A DNA stretch of 64,000 nt from Endocalyx cinctus (GCA_001600455.1 BCKC01000004.1:4018915-4082914), one strand, 5' to 3'. Positions 44,622-58,200 are shown, counted from the stretch's first letter. Translations and numbers: made by a program. The notes: generated by a model from the letters alone, not told the origin.

Positions 44622-45683
44622 AGAGATGAAACTAAGTAAAGATGGCGTTAAGAGTATATGTGTCACCATACTATGTATACATGTATATACTTAATCATTC
44701 ACTTAAGCAAGCTTGTTATGTATGTAGAAGGGAGAGGGATAATACTTCCAGTCACGTGCTATCCTTGTACCAGAACCTCGGTTCGTTGAATATTGCAACA
44801 CCGTTGGTCAATATCTACGTTTGCAGAAGACTGCCTGAATGGTTTTAGAAGCCAAACAAGAAGGCATTGGAACAAGAAGATATTGGAGAACTCATTTCTC
44901 TCTTTACGTCAACTCCTAGCCGTAAATGGTAAAGCTCTTAGCTTCAATCTCTCACATACATACATAGTAATTGCTTCATATTATATACTTAAGTACTTAG
45001 GTCTCAAGTACTTAGTGTAATAACTGTATACTGTAGGAAGTTATGGGAAATTATATCCTACTTCCAACAGAAATGCATTTCATTTTTCCGTTCAGAAAAT
45101 GAAGTACTTTTGTACCGCCACCTTGCTTTGTATTATACTATGTATACTATGTATAGCGTGATAACTAGAGATTTCAATAAGGTTACAAGTTGACCTCGGT
45201 ACTCACCTAGGGGGTCCATGATGTATTAGTGACGACAGTACTCCGTATATTTTAGGTAAGCTAGTTAGATATTTGCCTCCCGTTGTTTCCCTTGTTACCA
45301 TCCAAAAATCATTTCTATCCTCGCAAGTTCCCGTCATCCTAATGGCACATCCATCCATCCTATCATGGTGATCGTGATACTTCACTATAGCTTCTTACTC
45401 ACTTCCTAGCGAACCACTACTCTTCTCTTCAGCGCATTGCCCATCCTCATCAGCTTATCTATCAACTAAGTACATATTCATTAACACAGTGGGGTACCGA
45501 CGTACCGACTAGTAACGAGGTATGATACTCATCCGTTTGTGCTACCGTAGAAGAGTTTTGAACAAACGTCTAAACAGGAAGACTAGTACTTAAGTGACTC
45601 AGTTCTGGTTAATAGAACTATTTCCCTGGACAAGAAGAAAGTAAAAGAGTGAAGAAAAAAAAAAAGAGTCTCCCTTTTTCACT
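44622..45683. other. Intergenic, 1.1 kb
   Basis: 3' flank of the permease and promoter of the RNase H-like gene. It contains TACTCCGTAT at 45239-45248 and an A-rich leader just before 45684. No gene was seen. Confidence 0.5.
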
Positions 45684-46208
45684 ATGTACAACATGGTCTT
45701 CAACGTCGACGGCGTCTGCCGAAGAAACGGACAACCGACCGCCGTGGGGGCCGCCGCCGTCGTGCTCCACGTGCAACAGGGCGCGGTGTCGGTGTACAAA
45801 ACCCATGCGGTATCGGGAAACGACTGGCACCGACCGTACGCGGGCGCGACGAACCACCGGGCCGAGATCGTCGCCGTCGTGCTCGCGCTGGAATGGGCTC
45901 TGAAGGAGTACGAAGACCTGCGTACCGCGCGTTTCCTCAACATCGTCATCAAGTCCCACTCCCGCTACGCGATCAACTCCATGGTCGATTGGCTCCCCGA
46001 GTGGTCCAGCAACGGCCGGAAAAACTACCGCGGCCTCAACGTCGCGAATCAGGACCTGTTCCGGGAGGCGTCCGACTTGGACGACCGGATCGCCGAAATA
46101 GGTCGCGTGGAGTACATGTGGATTCCAAGAGAGGAAAATCGTGCAGCCGATAGACTTTGCAACAAGCTTTTGGACGAATTGGAAGATGAAAACGTCTTCG
46201 TATCATAG
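45684..46208 (+). CDS. RNase H-fold protein, one catalytic Asp replaced
   Basis: Single exon, 174 aa, RNase H type 1 fold. The first strand carries Asp9 (NVDGVCRRNG), the helix carries Glu61 (NHRAEIVAVVLALEWAL) and the C-terminal helix carries Asp156 (REENRAADRLCN). These match three of the four metal-binding acids. The third, normally Asp in a TDS-Y motif, is His92 here (IKSHSRYAIN). Without that Asp, cleavage of RNA in hybrids may be weak or lost, unless His can replace it. The protein is a stand-alone domain with no hybrid-binding domain or signal peptide. The GC-rich third-base pattern supports coding. The start ATG is in frame with the D9 strand, and no better start exists. Confidence 0.82.
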   Translation: MYNMVFNVDGVCRRNGQPTAVGAAAVVLHVQQGAVSVYKTHAVSGNDWHRPYAGATNHRAEIVAVVLALEWALKEYEDLRTARFLNIVIKSHSRYAINSMVDWLPEWSSNGRKNYRGLNVANQDLFREASDLDDRIAEIGRVEYMWIPREENRAADRLCNKLLDELEDENVFVS

Positions 46209-47091
46209 CTATTGAAAGCATGTAATGGAAATCTTGTACCATTATATGGACCTAGACATATTGAGCAGACTGCCAAATCAGGGAGTAACTAGGATGAAAT
46301 GATCCTTAACATATATTTATGTTACTCTCAAATCATCCATTGACTACTCGAAAATAAGATAACCTAGTTATGCGGCATATCCGGCAAAGGTATGAGCTAA
46401 TTCAAAGCACTATGTATGTACACTAGTCTTTAGGTAACCTGTCATCGTTTGTACGTTGTAATATTGTAACGGAGAAGTGGAACGAAATGGGACCTTGCTT
46501 CGGAGCTCTAATATTTAGAGGGTGGAAGCAATCTCGCCAACCGGGTCTGAGAGATTGACCAGTCCTATAGATAGGTATGATGGCTCTAAAAGCATTATAA
46601 ATAGGATACCGAGCTCCCTTTTTTTTTCGAATCATAGAAGTAGATAGTCTCTTAAGCCCTATTTTTTTTTTTACATAGTACACTTTATATAATTATCAAG
46701 CTCCCAAACCTCCCCCATAAGCTCTAAAACTGTCATAAATATAGAGATAAGTTATACCATTTAGTAGATTTGGCTTTCGTACAGTACATTATTGTCCAGA
46801 ATGACGGTGGTGTTTTACCTTACTCCGCTGTTGAGCATCACATCACATAAATCAGATGGACGACCATAATGATTGATTTTGAAATTCTCATTCTATTGAA
46901 AGCTCGTTAAAAAATCGTGTCTCTAATAACATCATACCGGTAACCTTAATATAACTCCATCCGTTTCCCAAAATATCCATATAAAAAATCCAGTGTATAT
47001 CTCTCTATATCCTCAACGCCCGCGATACATAAAATTGAACAAAAAGAAAGAAAAAACAGTAACTATAAGGAAAAATCAACAATCTTCACTT
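46209..47091. other. Tail-to-tail spacer before PKS 3' end
   Basis: This spacer separates the 3' ends of the RNase H-like gene (+) and the PKS (-). It is AT-rich with T runs at about 46618-46627 and 46663-46671. No gene was seen; it should contain the 3' UTRs of both neighbours. Confidence 0.5.
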
Positions 47092-50000
47092 CTAAGCCGC
47101 GGTCTTCTCCTGGAAAGCAGCCGGTAAGTACTTAGACTTAGAAGCGATGTGAGTGGCAAGGTCGATCATAGGCTGGTTCTTAAGGATCTCCGACACGTGG
47201 ATGACGGCGTTCAATTCCTTCGAGGCCCAGGCACGGATATCGACGGCCACGAGGGAGTCGACACCGTAAGCGTTCAACGGGCGGGTCTTGTCGAGATCCT
47301 CGAGCTGCATCATGAGACCCTTAGCGAGCTTAGCCATGAGGGCCTCGCAGACGACGGCGGTCGCTTCTTCGATAGCCTTGATTGAGCCCAGAGCCGCCTT
47401 GAAGTCGATCGAAGCACCGGCCTTGGACGCGCTGGCGGCCGCACTCGACTTCTGGCGGTCGTAAGCGGACAGGGGACCGAACCGGGCGTCGACGAACCAG
47501 TACGGGTCATCAAAGCCGTTGGCTTTCACGAGACCACCGCTGGAGAGACCGAGGATCGGCTGGTTTCGCGTCTCCGTACCCATCGCCTTCTCGAGGATAG
47601 CGTATAGCTGGGGAGAGAAGATCTGAGGAGCACCGCAGCTGACGATCTCGGGCACCTTACCCTGCTCCGAGACGAAACCGATATCACCCATCCAGCCGAG
47701 GTCGATCGAGGTACCCTTAAGACCGACAGAGCGGCGGTGGTACATGATGGCATCTTGGTACGTGTTACCGGCGTTGTAGTTACTCTGCGCGATGGAACCA
47801 ATCTGGCCCGCCGCCGAGGACACGGTAATGAAGAAGTCGAGGTCCTTGGGAAGCATGTTGTGCAGGTTGGTCGTGACGAAGAACTTGGGTCGGATAGCGT
47901 CGTGCCATTTCTCGAGCGTCATGGTCTCGAACATAGAGTCCTAATTTAAAATGTTAGTTAACTGTTTCGTCGTATACCAGTATTATTGAGTATGTAAACA
48001 CTTACGTTGACGTTCATGGCGAGAACAACAGTACCCTTAATGGCAGGGAAGTCAGTGGCAGCTAGCTCATCGAGCGTAGCCTTACATTGGGCAGCATCAC
48101 CGATATCAGCGGCGTAGACCTTGGTCTGCACGCCCCGAGCGGCCAGGTCAGCGACGACCTGCTTAACCTCGGGGTTCTTGTCTCCGGATCGGGACACGAG
48201 CGCGAGGTACTTGGCGCCCTTGTCGGCCATCCAGAAGACGAGCGATCGACCGAGACCACCGGTACCACCGGGGAGAAGGTAGGTAGCGTTGGGGTCGAGC
48301 TTGAGCTCCGTCTTCTTACCGCGAGTGACGGGGACCATGTCATCATCGACGGCCTGGAGGACGATCTTGCCGACGTAGCGGCGCGACTGGAGCATGCGGA
48401 AGGCGTCGGCGATCTCGGAGAACTTCTTGACGTGGAGGGGCTTGACGAGGCTGAAGACGCCGTCCTGGTAGTACTTGAGCACGTCGCGCATGAGCTTGGC
48501 GAACACCTTGGGGCTCGTGCGGTACATTGCCAAGAGGTTGACACCAGAGAAGCTGGCGTTGTTCAAGAACGGGACCATGTCCAGACCGGTGTTACTCTTG
48601 ATGTCCTTCACACCAAGCTCAACGAAGCGGCCGAAAGGCGCGATGCAGTGCCAGGTCTGGCGGAGCAGCTCGCCAGTAAGCGAGTTGATGATCACATTGG
48701 CACCCTCACCCTTGGTGATACGCTTAACACCTTGGACGAAACCGGCATTCTTGTTGTTGAAAATGTGATCGTCGGGGATGTTGTACTTCTCCTTAAGGAG
48801 GTTCTTCTCCGACTCGGAAGAGACGGTGACGATGACGTCGGCACCAATGTGCTGCGACATCTGGATAGCAGCCTGACCGACGACATCGGCGGCCGAGTGG
48901 ATTAGGATAGTCTCACCGGCCTCGAGACGGCCAGCGTTGTAGACGCTGTAAGCAGCAGTGCCGTACGAAAGCATGACAGTAGCACCCTCCTCGAAGGACA
49001 TCTCCTCAGGCAGCTTCTGGAACATCTTCTGGTCGTTGCGGATATAAGTCTTGTACCAGCCGTTGCTGGTAGTCATAACACGGTCTCCAGCGGTGAAGTC
49101 CTTGACGTCCTTTCCGACGCGGGTAACGGTACCACTGGCCTCGACACCAAGGTTAACATCCCAGATCTGACCGACGGCGATGACCATGTCGTACTGGTCT
49201 ACACCGACAGCCTTGACCTCGACCTCAACCTCTTCGTCGCCGAGGGGCTTGGCGTAGTCGGCATCATCGCTGAAGAAGAAGCTGTCAAGCTCACCAGTGG
49301 CCTTGAGGCCAAGCTTGAGAGCACGACCGGCCTGCTTGAGGGGCTGCAGGGAAATGTGGTCCTCCTTGTCCTCATCGGGCTTAAGGAGACGGGTAAGCTC
49401 TTCATCAGTGCTGATGCGCTGCACGTGCAGGGCGCCATCACGAGCGGCAAACTCGTGGTCAGCGTTGCTCGAGTCACCCTGGAGGTCAAGCACCTTCATG
49501 ATCGTGGAAGTGGTGGCGGCATCCTCAAGAGCGACCTCGGGGTCAAGGTCAAGGGTGTCCAACAGGATCTCAGGAGCCTCACCTCGGACAGTGCGAGCCA
49601 AACCAGTGATCATGTTCAGCTCGGGGTTGCGGCAGTCCAAAGTGAAACCACCACGGGTCAACCAGAGAGTACCCTCGGAGTGGTGGAAGGCATTCTTGAT
49701 GGCGGCGAACTGGTCAGCATCAAGGCTGGTCAAGACGGCCTTGTCAAGCTCAGTTGCGATGATCAATCTAGTCTTGGTAAGGTCAGCAGTAGCAATCTCG
49801 GGCAGAGTCTTGACCTCGACGGTCGCTCCCTCGGAGGTCAACTTCTCTGTGACGTTCGCAATGAGGCTCTTGGTAGCAGCCGACTCCTCAACGGCCTTGA
49901 CGATAGTCATGCTCTTGACAGGAGTCTTAGTCGAGTCGAGGGGAACGGTCGAAGCGACGAGAGAAGAAGACCAGCCGATGTCGTCACGGTCGCGGAAGCA

Positions 50001-53000
50001 GTAGTCGACACCGCTGAAACCGACAGCCTTGAGACGCTCGTCCCATCCCTCCTCGGACAACTCCGGACCCCACTTGCGGCCGTCGTTGTCCTGGCCGAGC
50101 CACCAACCAGCGAGCACACCGAAGACGACGGAACGTCTGGCGATCTTGTTGGTCAACTCAGTAACGATCAGGTGACCACCGGGCCTAAGAAGCTTCTTGC
50201 AGTTGGCGAGGGTGGTGCTGATGGAGGCAGTGGCGTGGAGCACCTGGAAGGCAACAACAACATCGTAGGTACCTTCCTCGATACCTTGCTCACCGGGCGC
50301 GTTCTCGGCGTTGAACACCTTGAAGTCCATCAGGGATCGGTACTCCTTGAACTCCTCAGCGGCCTCCGAGAAGAAAGAACCAGAGATATCGGTGTAGGTG
50401 TACTTCACGAGGCGGCCTGGAACGTTGGGGCCAATGGTGGAGAGGATACGGCTAGTAGCAGAACCGGTACCAGCACCGACTTCGAGGATGCGGAGGGGCT
50501 TCTTGTGCGCAAGGCGGCGGATGTACTCGCACTGGGCCGCGGGAGTACGTTCATCAGAGAGACCGTATCGGTACATCTCGTTCAGGGCGTTGTCGTGGTT
50601 CATCAACTCCCAAGGCTCAATCTCACCAAGGAGAACCTTCTCGACGTTGTCGCTGATACGGCACATCATCTTACCCTCGAGAGTGGCAGCAGAGACACGC
50701 TTGAGAACTTCATCCTCTGTCTCAGGGCTGGCGGTCAACCATTCGGGCGTCTGGCAAGGAAGCTTGTTCTCTTGGCCAAGCTCACACTGTCTCTTCATGT
50801 ACTGGTAGAAAATAAGGTGGTGAGGAGCCATGCGCTTGGAGTCCTCGTCGGTGAAGCGGGCGGTCATTCTCTTGCAGACGATGTACGCACCCCACTCGAG
50901 ATCGCCGACAACCTCGTAGGGGATCTGCTCGGCACCGTCAACAGCCTTCTGGAGAAGGGCCTTGGTAGTCTCGGGGGAGTTCTCGACATCGACATCCCAG
51001 GTGGCGTAAGCGCCAAGCTTCTTGACGGCCTTGATCTTGGCCTCCTCATCCTCTCCTTCCTTGGTCTCAGCCTGGTAGTCGGTAGACTTGAGACCCTCAA
51101 AGATGAGCAGGGGTTCCTCCCATTTCTCATCAGAGAGGACAACTGTTCCGTTGGTGCCATCGGCCCACCTCTCCTTGATCTCGGCGAAGCCCTTGAGCAG
51201 GCTGTCGGGGGCAGTGGGCAGCTTGGTGGAGACGTAGATGCGCTCGATGTATTTGGGAACGCCGATCTGCTCGACACCATCGGCGGCAAGAAGCATGTGG
51301 AAAACACCGTCAAGAGTAGCCGGGTGAATTACGTTGTCCGACTCGAACTCCTTGGGCATCAAGGCCTTGGTGTCAGGCACCTTCAGGGTGGCCGTGACGA
51401 TGGGACCGTCGGTGTTAGACTCGACGAGAGTCTTGAAAGTGGGACCCCAGTTCATGCCCAGTGCGGTGAACTTGTCGTAGAACTCGGAACCGTCGTGGTG
51501 CTTGAGGTTACCGGCCGAGATGCGGCTGTATTCGTTGCGGTAGGACTCTGCGATGGCCTTCTCCTCGTCAGTGAAGCTGGAGGCGTGGTTCTCAGCGGCG
51601 TACTTGATCGACACGAGACCGGTGCTGTGCTGGGTCCAGGTACCGTCTCTAGCACGGCTGGAGGTCGAGAACTCCTTCCAGTAGGTGGTCAGAGATCGAG
51701 AGGCAAGACGCCAGTTGCGTAGCTGGAGCTTGAGTTCCACGGGAGTCATCTCGTCCTCGCTGAGAATGACAGCAGGACCAGGGAAGACATCGCGGAACTG
51801 GAATCCCTCAATAGTCTTACCAGCGTCGGCAGTCTGGCGCACAGCCTCGATAACCATGGCGAGCCAACCAGCAACGGACCACAGTGGCTTGTCTCCGACC
51901 GCGTGGTGTCGGGTCCAAGGAACCTCGGAGGGGCGGAGGTAGTTGCGCCACGTGGGTTCGGCCTCGTTGGAGAAGAGGTCCAAAGAACCGAGCAAGTCGT
52001 GCTTGAGACCCTTGCGGTTTCTGTAGGCCTCGGAGAGAGCGGTCTCAGCCCAGTACCTAGTGTTGTGGTTCCAGGAGAAGGGAGGAAGGTTGACCAATTG
52101 GGTGGGCATCTCCACCTTAGAGTCGATGTGGTTAACCATGGCAATGTCAACAGGCTGACCCTTCTGGAAGAAGATAGCGGCAGCCTTGAGAGTAGACTTG
52201 ATGGCATCCTCCTTGCGCATGAGCGCACTGGTCAAGTTGAAGTCTTCGGGGACCTTGGGGAGAGCCTTAAGAATCTGCTTGATAGGTCCCTGAAGAGCAC
52301 CGTGGGGACCAACCTCAAGAGCCATCAAGGGCTTACCAGAGACATCGGCGTCAGTCAAGGCAGCTTGCAGAGCGTGGTTGAACTTGACGGCGCAAACCAT
52401 GTTGTCGACCCAGTACTGGGGGTTGAGAAGACCGGCGTCATCGATCTCCTTACCAGTGACGGATGAGAACATGCGGACCTTGGTAGGGGTACCACCAGTG
52501 ATTCCGGCCATGGACTCGAAGTAAGGCTCAGCAAGGATCTTCATGAAAGGACTGTGGTAGGGGGTCTTGACAAGAAGCTTCCTGTTCCAAGCTTCGGTGC
52601 CAATGATCTTCATGACCTCGTCAATACCCTCAACGCTACCGGAAACAGTCACGCTCTCCGGAGAGTTGATGCAAGCCACGACGGGCTTGGGGTCCGAGGT
52701 GCACTTGTCAATGTAGGCCTGAGTGGCTTCCTCGCCGAGCGCAACAGCAAGCATAGATCCGGTGATCTTCAGGCTGGAAGACAGACGACCTCTGTGGTAC
52801 GCGACAGTCCATGCGGCTTCGCGAGAGAGGGCACCCTTAGCGTAGGCAGCACCGATTTCACCAGAAGAGTGACCGAGGGTAATATCCGGGCGGATTCCCC
52901 ACTCGGCAAGGAGGTCAACAAGAGCAACTTGCACAGCCGTGCAGGCAGGTTGGCTGATCTGGGGTTCGTTGACACGCGAGTCGTTCTGGGAGGCGTTAAG

Positions 53001-55285
53001 CTCCTGGAGAAGGTCCCACTCGCAGCCAATGGACTTGAGGTGGGCAGTCGCCTCCTCCATGCGAGTCCTGTACGTGCGGTAAGCCAGAAGCTCACGACCC
53101 ATACCGAACCACTGGGCACCTTGACCAGTGAACACGAAAACGTTCACAAGGTTCTGTGCAGGCTTCTGAGGCTTGAGAGGGTTCTCGAGTTCCTTGATGG
53201 CCTCGTTGATGTCGGAGACGACAGCGAACGAAGACCAGTGGAACTTGGTACGGCGGGCGCCCAGCGTGTACGCTAATCGCTTAAGGAGAGTCGGCTGCTC
53301 GGTGAGAGGAGTGTTCGAGTCCTTCAAGTACTTAGCCAGGTCGGTAGCCATTCTGGCAATACCGCTCTGCTCGTGAGATGACCAAACGAGAAGCTGAGGA
53401 GTGGATGAGATGTCACCAAGATCAGCCTCGCCGGAGATACTGGTCCTGCTGTCATGCACACTGACATTCTCAGAGTTGATAGCGTTCGTGTTGAAAGCAG
53501 AAGTCGCGGGTTCGGTTTCAGGCGATCGCAGACCGTCGAGAATGGGGGGAGGTTGTCTGAAAACCTGCGGAGTGGTGTTGTGCTTACCCACAAGTCCACG
53601 GCTAGTGAGGTAGTGGTAAGCATCGTCCAGGATCGCGTGGGCGTTGGTACCACCGTAACCGAAAGAGTTGATGCTGATTCGGCGAATGCCATCAGTAGGC
53701 CAAGGGATCAACTTGGTAGGGACCGAGAGATTCCACTCCTTCAGAAGAATCTTGGGGTTGGCCTTCTCGAACCAAACATTGGGAGGGATCTGACCGTTCT
53801 CCAAGGCGTAGACCGCCTTGACGAGACCAGCGATACCGGCACCAGCTTCCAAGTGACCGATATTGGACTTAATCGATCCAATGTATAGCGGGTCTTCGGG
53901 CGAACGATCTTTACCGAAGACTTTCGCAATAGCCGCCGTCTCAAGCGGGTCACCGGCGGGAGTACCGGGGCCGTGAGCCTCGAAGAACCCGGTGTCGGCA
54001 TATCCCAGCTTCGCGTTCGCGTAAGCTGCTCGGATCAAATCCTCCTGCGATTCCGCAGAGGGCAAGTTGATACCAGGAGTTCGACCATCCTGAGTGACAG
54101 CGGCACCTCGGATGACAGCGCGGATTACGTCACCGTCAGCGAGGGCGTCGGCTAGGGACTTTACGACAATGAGGGAAACACCTTCACCTCGGGAGCTGGA
54201 AGAGACACGGCTGTCAGCATTATCATAATTTTTACGTTTGGGGACAATAGGAATTAATAGTATGCGGGGTACTCATTTTCCACTTGTACAAGTACAAATT
54301 CAAATGACAATACTTACTATCCGTTAGCTCTGTGGTCAAAAGACTTCGACCTGCTGTCACCACTCAAAAACGACAGGGTGCTGAGATGGTTAGATGTGTG
54401 TGGCATCAGGATTAGGTTGGTCGCGCCGACAAGGGCCTACCAAGCCAAGAGAAGAAGTCAGTATAGAATTATGCGGGGGAGAGGCATAGGCCGTGCCAAG
54501 AATCCTGGGCGTAAGCACAGTAATCTTTACATACCGCGTTCGATTCGCCAGTGCGGATGCTCTGCATGGCGAGATGCAGTGATACGAGGGAAGAAGAGCA
54601 CGCAGTGTCTAAACTGATGCTAGGTCCCTTGATGTTGAAAAACCACGAAATTCGGTTAGAAATCATGGCAGTACCCATAGAGCCGTTGGCTTCGTATCGT
54701 CTGCAATCTGAATCAGCAAGAGGAATATCATCCATGTCAGCATACGGAAAACGTACGGGTAGTCTTCTGGGTCAATGGCACGCATCGCTGCGTAATCTCT
54801 GACACAGGCGCCGACGTAGCAGCCCATTGAGGATCCTGAGATATCCTCAATTCTCAAACCGGCTATACGTATTTCATTTAGTTAATGGTTCAGCATATGT
54901 CATCGAGGTAGATCTGACCTGATTCGAGCGCCTCGTATGCAAGTTCGAGGCAAAGTCTCTGCTGGGGGTCCATGGCATGGGCCTCCTGAGCTGTGATCTT
55001 GAAGAAGGGGGCATCAAAGAGTCCGAGGTCGGACTCGATGAAGTGCCCACCCCGGGCGAATGTGGTGCCCTGATGCTCAGCACTGGGGTGATAGAAAGCA
55101 TCTATGTTGTACCGGTTCTTTGGCACTTCAGTCATCGCGTGTCGTCCCTGGGAAACCATGTCCCAGAGTTTATCCGGTGTGGAAGCGTCTCCTGGAAACC
55201 GGCCGGAAATACCGACAACGGCAATTGGCATGGCCCCATCCTTAGCGAGGATGGCCTCAATTTCTGCCTTCGACATTCCTGACAT
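47092..55285 (-). CDS. Highly reducing polyketide synthase (KS-AT-DH-cMT-ER-KR-ACP)
   Basis: Iterative type I synthase building a reduced, C-methylated polyketide. Six exons, 55285-54919, 54862-54757, 54700-54535, 54436-54318, 54195-48006 and 47940-47092, give 2598 aa. KS (about 17-430): Cys192 in [29 protein letters not shown] (about 590-900): GHSSGE with Ser696, PYHSPF. DH (about 970-1250): His1017 (TRHHAVGD) and Asp1215 ([10 protein letters not shown]), with altered spacing. cMT (about 1400-1650): [11 protein letters not shown] intact. ER (about 1830-2150): loop [13 protein letters not shown] (about 2225-2420): GGTGGLG, Ser2357/2358, Tyr2371. ACP: Ser2545 in GVDSLVAV. No thioesterase, reductase or condensation domain follows, so release needs another protein. 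Codon use is strongly biased to C/G endings. No biosynthetic partner gene is adjacent. Confidence 0.94.
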
Positions 55286-58200
55286 TTTGAATATGTGTTT
55301 GGGTGGTGTGACTGATGGATGGATGAATGGATGGAATGAAGGTGATTTACGGAAAAGTCGTGGTGAGGAGAGAGTAGGAGAAGTAGGAGGAGGAGTAGGA
55401 AAGTGAGCTGTTTGTTGAAGACGTGAAATGGCCGAAGCGCGGAAGGGTGATGAAACCCTTGTGTTGAACGAAAAAGAGTTTCTAAGCTCTACTTCTAACG
55501 AGAATGAGAAAAAAAAAAGGAAAAGAGATATACCCCTGTGACGAATCTATAATGACATGAGAAGAAAGAAATCAAGAGCTATCTACCGGAGAAGGGAATC
55601 TTGTCGATTTATATCAAGAGGGGCAAGATCTATGGAGGGGCTCCAGAATAGCTCTAGAGGGGTAGACATAGCCTTGCTACAGTCGACAACCTTGCAGTAT
55701 AGAAGCAGGGTAGGTCCCATTCAGATAAGCCTGCACAGCAAAAAGAGGAGATCATGTTGCCGAGGACGTTATCGCTAGTCCCAAGCGCTTATGCTATCGT
55801 GTAATATGGAGATAGGCAAACCCACAGCAAGCTGGTTTCAGGCCGGCAAGGTGAATGAATGAGTGGTATAGGATTTATGCAACGAGGATTACGGCATGGG
55901 GTGGGTAGAATGAACAACGACCTAGATACCTAGCGAAATGCAGGTGACAAACGATGGAAGGATGAGGAGATGCCGACCATCAGATTAGGTTAATAATGGA
56001 ACATAAATCCACAACTCGAGTAGACACGCTAGCAAGAATGGATACTAGCGAGCCTCATAATGGCCTAGATAGTATATTTTGCCCTGCCTTTGGAGTGGAT
56101 CAATGTATACACTTACCATAAATAGAAGTTAAGCCATAACATACGTAGAATAATGCATGTGGATATAGAACGAGTATATACGGAGTACGTGCATTTAGTT
56201 TGAAAATCCAGCAAATGTATTGATATTCGGCGGGTTTACGGCTCCATAGTATTTTTCCCTTCCCCTGTAAAGTGCATAGCGACGGTAGTATGAAAGGAAG
56301 AAAGCGCATAGCACAAGTGTTTTGGCAGGGCGAGACGCCTCCACGACGCAAAGAGAGTCAACCAACTGCATTAACCCTGAACAAGGAAGTCCGTATACAT
56401 ATTCGGTACGTGATTTTCATCGAGTATTACTTGAGAGGTGAATTAGACAAGCTCGGCGTTTGTATACATAGTACATATTGATTGGTACTCAGTAAGCATG
56501 TCCGTCTACTAGATGCAGCCTCGACATCGTTACCAATGAAAATGCAGGTCGACGATAAGCATATCCCGACGACGTGTACCGTACACTATGCCCATACGAA
56601 AGGTGACGTTGCTAAAAGGTTAGGAGAGTAAGATGTTAATGAATTTGGCTTGCAACGATCGGGTGATTTTCGCCGATGCGAACATAACCGACATCGAATA
56701 TAGAGAGCACGGTAGGTAGAGTTGGTGTACCACAGAAGATGTTGGATTGAAGAATTGAAGAAAAGAAAGAAGAGAATGCCGGCGGCAGACCCGTTCAGTG
56801 GTTCAGGTGTTTGGAATAAGCCGGGCCGAATACACCGCTAATAATTAGCTCTAACAGTGTATTAATTTAGTGATCTTTCTAGCGGTTCACGCTTACATTA
56901 GTATATCTAACAGCCCTAAATTCTGACAAAAAAGAATTGAAACATCGCTAAAATAAAATAAAAAGGCGGGTTGTTAATTGTAGTAATGGGTCAAGCCACT
57001 AATTTAATACTTGTACTAACCTATAATCAATAACTACTTACGCAGTACGCAGTAGTTATAACGGGTAAACCCTTTTAGAGCGCCCGATTTCCACTATAGT
57101 TACATCCCCAGCCTCATTCTCTCTGTTCTAATCTCCAATTAGCAGTATCCGATCTTCCATCTCTCCATCAATTAGATTAAACTAGATGGAGCTAGGTAAC
57201 TTGCGTAAGCTGTTGGCATATAATTGACATGATAATCCATATACTATTTTGCTAAGTTCTTGGTATTATGTCAATATTAAGATGACTTAATTCAATACCA
57301 AGACAAACGTCGATACCGAAGACTGAGATGACGTGCGCGAGACCGGCTGTTGTAAACGGACTACCAATCCATATATTTTTACTTGTAATGTAGTAATGTG
57401 TGGTTTACTACTTGTTTCATTTACTCATAATGCAAACTTCAATTCATGCTCGGCCATTAAGCTTTCTATGGTTTTTGTTTCTTTATTCCCATTTCTACCT
57501 CTTTGTCTTTCTTCACTTTATCTAATCTTACGATTAAGTATCTATTCTCCTCTACTATGTACGTATACACAGTAGGTTGATACGATAGACAGACAACTCA
57601 CTCATCCAATGAGCAACAACTCTGAGAATGTATACTAATAGGGTGTTGCTTTAGTATGTCCTACCCACATCTTCAGCGGGGCGAGGGTCGTATTATACGA
57701 ACGTTCTGGAATATACCCCTGGTCATGCTGAATTCCGAGCGCCGAAATACATATGTACACTCTGTACTACTGTCTATGTCACTTCTCGTCTATTGCATCA
57801 CCGTGTCTTCTTTAACGAGTTCGTAACTTCGTAGAAATCTTCATAGCCTAGATTGTCATGATACAATCCTTCAATGTATCTCCAAACTACTTTAAGAATT
57901 GATCAGCATCGAATCGTGAAAATATGCGGGATCTTCCGCTTATGAAAAAAAAAAAAAAAAAAAAAAAAAAGACTACCTCAAACTCGAAATTCTTGTTAGA
58001 TTTGATGTTCTTCGTATGTTAACGATGTATCTCTTCGCATGGCGTCAATTTTATAGCTAAAAATTGAATCCTAATGTGATATTCTTCATCTGACGTTTGA
58101 GAAAATCATCATGATTTTGATTTATGTCACATTTCAGTTCATTAGGAATATTATCATAACTAGACAGCCGGTTTTTTTTTTTTTTTCTGGTCTTTTTTTT

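Noticed and set aside
49356..51722. 788-codon open frame on the plus strand inside the PKS
   Set aside because: It is antisense to the large PKS exon, which has complete domain motifs. The strong C/G-ending codon bias of the PKS removes stop codons from the opposite strand. The antisense protein is Leu/Val/Gly/Asp-rich without any family motif.
57945..57970. A26 run as the poly(A) tail of a LINE or processed gene
   Set aside because: No reverse transcriptase or gene-like sequence precedes it on either side, and similar runs occur in introns and spacers throughout the window.
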